Part shown: positions 4,873 through 6,188 of the stretch, piece after piece
How the letters are laid out: each line of letters opens with the position of its first letter
Numbering within the stretch: position 1 is the first letter of the stretch
NCBI GenBank assembly: GCA_035283065.1
Contig: DATEUP010000301.1
Span: 1 to 6,188, forward strand
DNA length: 6,188 nucleotides
From: DATEUP01 sp035283065
Lineage (GTDB): Archaea > Thermoplasmatota > DTKX01 > DATEUP01
Reading direction: 5' to 3'
Position numbers and translations under genes: made by a program
Notes under the pieces: model-generated
Told to the model about the DNA's origin: nothing
Seen by the model: only the letters and a program-made list of their open reading frames with translations
The model's database searches: none

Positions 4873-6188
4873 TCAGCGCGGCTGCTCGGTCTCGCCGGCC
4901 CCCGCCTCGCTCTCGCCGAGCCGCTCGACGAGCGACTTCCCCTGGATCTCGTGCTTCTTGGCCTCGTCATAGAGCTGCTCGATCTTGACGTCCGAGTAGC
5001 GCTCGACGATCATGGACACAAGCGTGTGGTTGAACTCCGCAAGGAGCCCCGTGACCGCCTTGATCACGGACGAGGCGGCGAAGAACTCGATCGTGTTGTC
5101 CTCGCGCACGGCCGCGCGGATCACGATCTTGTAGCCCTTCACCTTCGTCTCGCCGTAGAACCAGGCTTCGCCCGCGAAGGGGTTGTAGGACACGAACTCC
5201 CGGACCATGTGCACGTCGTGCGAGAGCACGACGCCCTTGCACACGTCGAAGATGTCCTTGTGCTTCACGTACGGCGGCAGCTTCGTGATCGAGTAGACCT
5301 TCGAGTCTTTCTCCTGGAGCTCGTTCTCGATGAGCCGCTTCAGCATCGCCGTGTTCGCGTGCTCCTTCGTGAAGAAGAGCGGGCAGACGACCTCGGCCTT
5401 GCGCGTCTTCATCGTGACCGACTGCAGGACGCCCTTGTAGTCGCGGAAGCGCACGATCCCGTCGATGTTCGTCTCCGTGCAGATCTGCGGGTCGAAGTAG
5501 AACGCGACCGAGGACTTCTCGCCGGGGTTCAGCACGTTCAGCATGACGCGCGCGCCGCTCGTCTTGTAGCTTGCCGGCTCGATGCGCTGGAGGCGCAGGA
5601 CGTCCTCGTTGTAGTCGATGTCGAGCGTGACCTTCGTGATCACGGCCTCCGTGTCGTTCTTGATGCCGACCTTGAGGCGCACGAAGCCCTGGAAGAACTC
5701 GAGCTGCGAGAGGACCTTCACGTCCTTCGTGGTCGTGGCGGCAAGCACGTCCTGCCGCGTCACGCCCTGTGTGAGCGCGAGGACTGGCCCCACGTACTGG
5801 TCGATCTTCTCAAACCGGTTCTGCTGGCCGTCCCAGTTCTCGATAATGCCGGCGTAGCCGTAGGCCATCTTCTCGATGGCCGTTTGCATCGTCTCCTGGA
5901 GCTCCTTGTCCGGCTCGCCGAAGGTGATGACGGCCATGTACACGTTGCTGCCGCGCTCGATGAGGATCTGGTTCTCGCCGTACCCCATCTTGTTGAGCTC
6001 GCCCTCGGCCGAGAACGAGTCCTTGATGAACTGCGTGACGGCGGTGAACATCGACGAGACGAGCTCGGGGTCGCCAAGCTGCTGCTGGCCGATGTCCGTC
6101 TTCGAGTAGATCATGCGGCCGTCCTGGTAGATCACGAAAAGGCCTTCGATGACATAGGTGGCGCCCTTCGAGGGCTTGGGGGGGGCGA
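4873..6188 (-). CDS. Roadblock/longin-like domain protein with an Ig-like and a C-terminal alpha/beta domain (5' partial)
   Basis: Coding runs from the right edge to a TGA at 4873; 437 residues are visible and the start is outside the window. The GTG at 6135 is internal: upstream codons in frame read PKPSKGATYVIEGLF, completing the first strand of the domain. Residues 10-120 alternate strands and helices (VIEGLFVIYQDGRMI; helix LVSSMFTAVTQFIKDSF; strands QILIERG and VYMAVITFG; helix ending in ENWDG), as in the roadblock/longin fold. This DGR...DSF...WDG pattern recurs in Thermoplasmatota proteins. Residues 160-269 look like an Ig-like beta-sandwich (FVRLKVGIKNDTEA, LNPGEKSSVAFYF, closing EVVCPLFFT). 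Residues 270-397 mix helices and strands and form a third domain, followed by a charged helical tail rich in Glu, Lys and Ala. There are no membrane helices in the visible part. Function is unknown; a scaffold or regulatory protein, perhaps membrane-linked through its missing N-terminus, is inference. Confidence 0.85.
   Translation of the reverse strand, partial: APPKPSKGATYVIEGLFVIYQDGRMIYSKTDIGQQQLGDPELVSSMFTAVTQFIKDSFSAEGELNKMGYGENQILIERGSNVYMAVITFGEPDKELQETMQTAIEKMAYGYAGIIENWDGQQNRFEKIDQYVGPVLALTQGVTRQDVLAATTTKDVKVLSQLEFFQGFVRLKVGIKNDTEAVITKVTLDIDYNEDVLRLQRIEPASYKTSGARVMLNVLNPGEKSSVAFYFDPQICTETNIDGIVRFRDYKGVLQSVTMKTRKAEVVCPLFFTKEHANTAMLKRLIENELQEKDSKVYSITKLPPYVKHKDIFDVCKGVVLSHDVHMVREFVSYNPFAGEAWFYGETKVKGYKIVIRAAVREDNTIEFFAASSVIKAVTGLLAEFNHTLVSMIVERYSDVKIEQLYDEAKKHEIQGKSLVERLGESEAGAGETEQPR

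Overview
The window reads as archaeal, most likely euryarchaeal and plausibly a GC-rich Thermoplasmatota genome. The evidence is an NreA-type DNA repair protein (an archaea-specific family), AT-rich TATA-like elements about 26 bases before apparent transcription starts, leaderless-looking GTG starts, and GGAGG-type ribosome sites. Codon third positions are strongly G/C. The lineage below Archaea is inference from protein character, not from a marker gene.

Layout, left to right. A plus-strand gene enters from the left edge and ends at 277; it encodes the C-terminus of a protein with a zinc-ribbon-like Cys/His cluster. It converges on, and overlaps by 153 bases, the end of a minus-strand radical SAM gene (125-1063) of the SplB-like family (COG1533). 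That gene's probable TTG start lies inside the end of nreA (1050-2396, minus), so the two look like a translationally coupled pair, possibly a DNA-repair operon. Upstream come three small membrane-protein genes, all minus: 2513-3112 (Pro/Gln/Tyr-rich tail plus about four membrane helices), 3300-3860 (Ala/Gly-rich tail plus about four helices and a two-cysteine loop) and 4210-4644 (Met/Pro/Ala-rich tail plus about four helices). The first and third are clear paralogs. Each of the three has its own TATA-like promoter, and two are followed by near-identical GC-rich hairpins with a T-run.

The right end (4873-6188, minus) is a gene whose 5' part lies outside the window. Its visible 437 residues have a roadblock/longin-like alpha/beta domain, then an Ig-like beta-sandwich, then a C-terminal alpha/beta domain. 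That order recalls eukaryotic adaptor/coatomer 'longin' and 'appendage' modules and is the most intriguing item here, although the resemblance is by eye only.

No tRNA, rRNA, CRISPR array, insertion sequence or prophage feature was supported. The long frames antisense to the genes above are by-products of high GC content.
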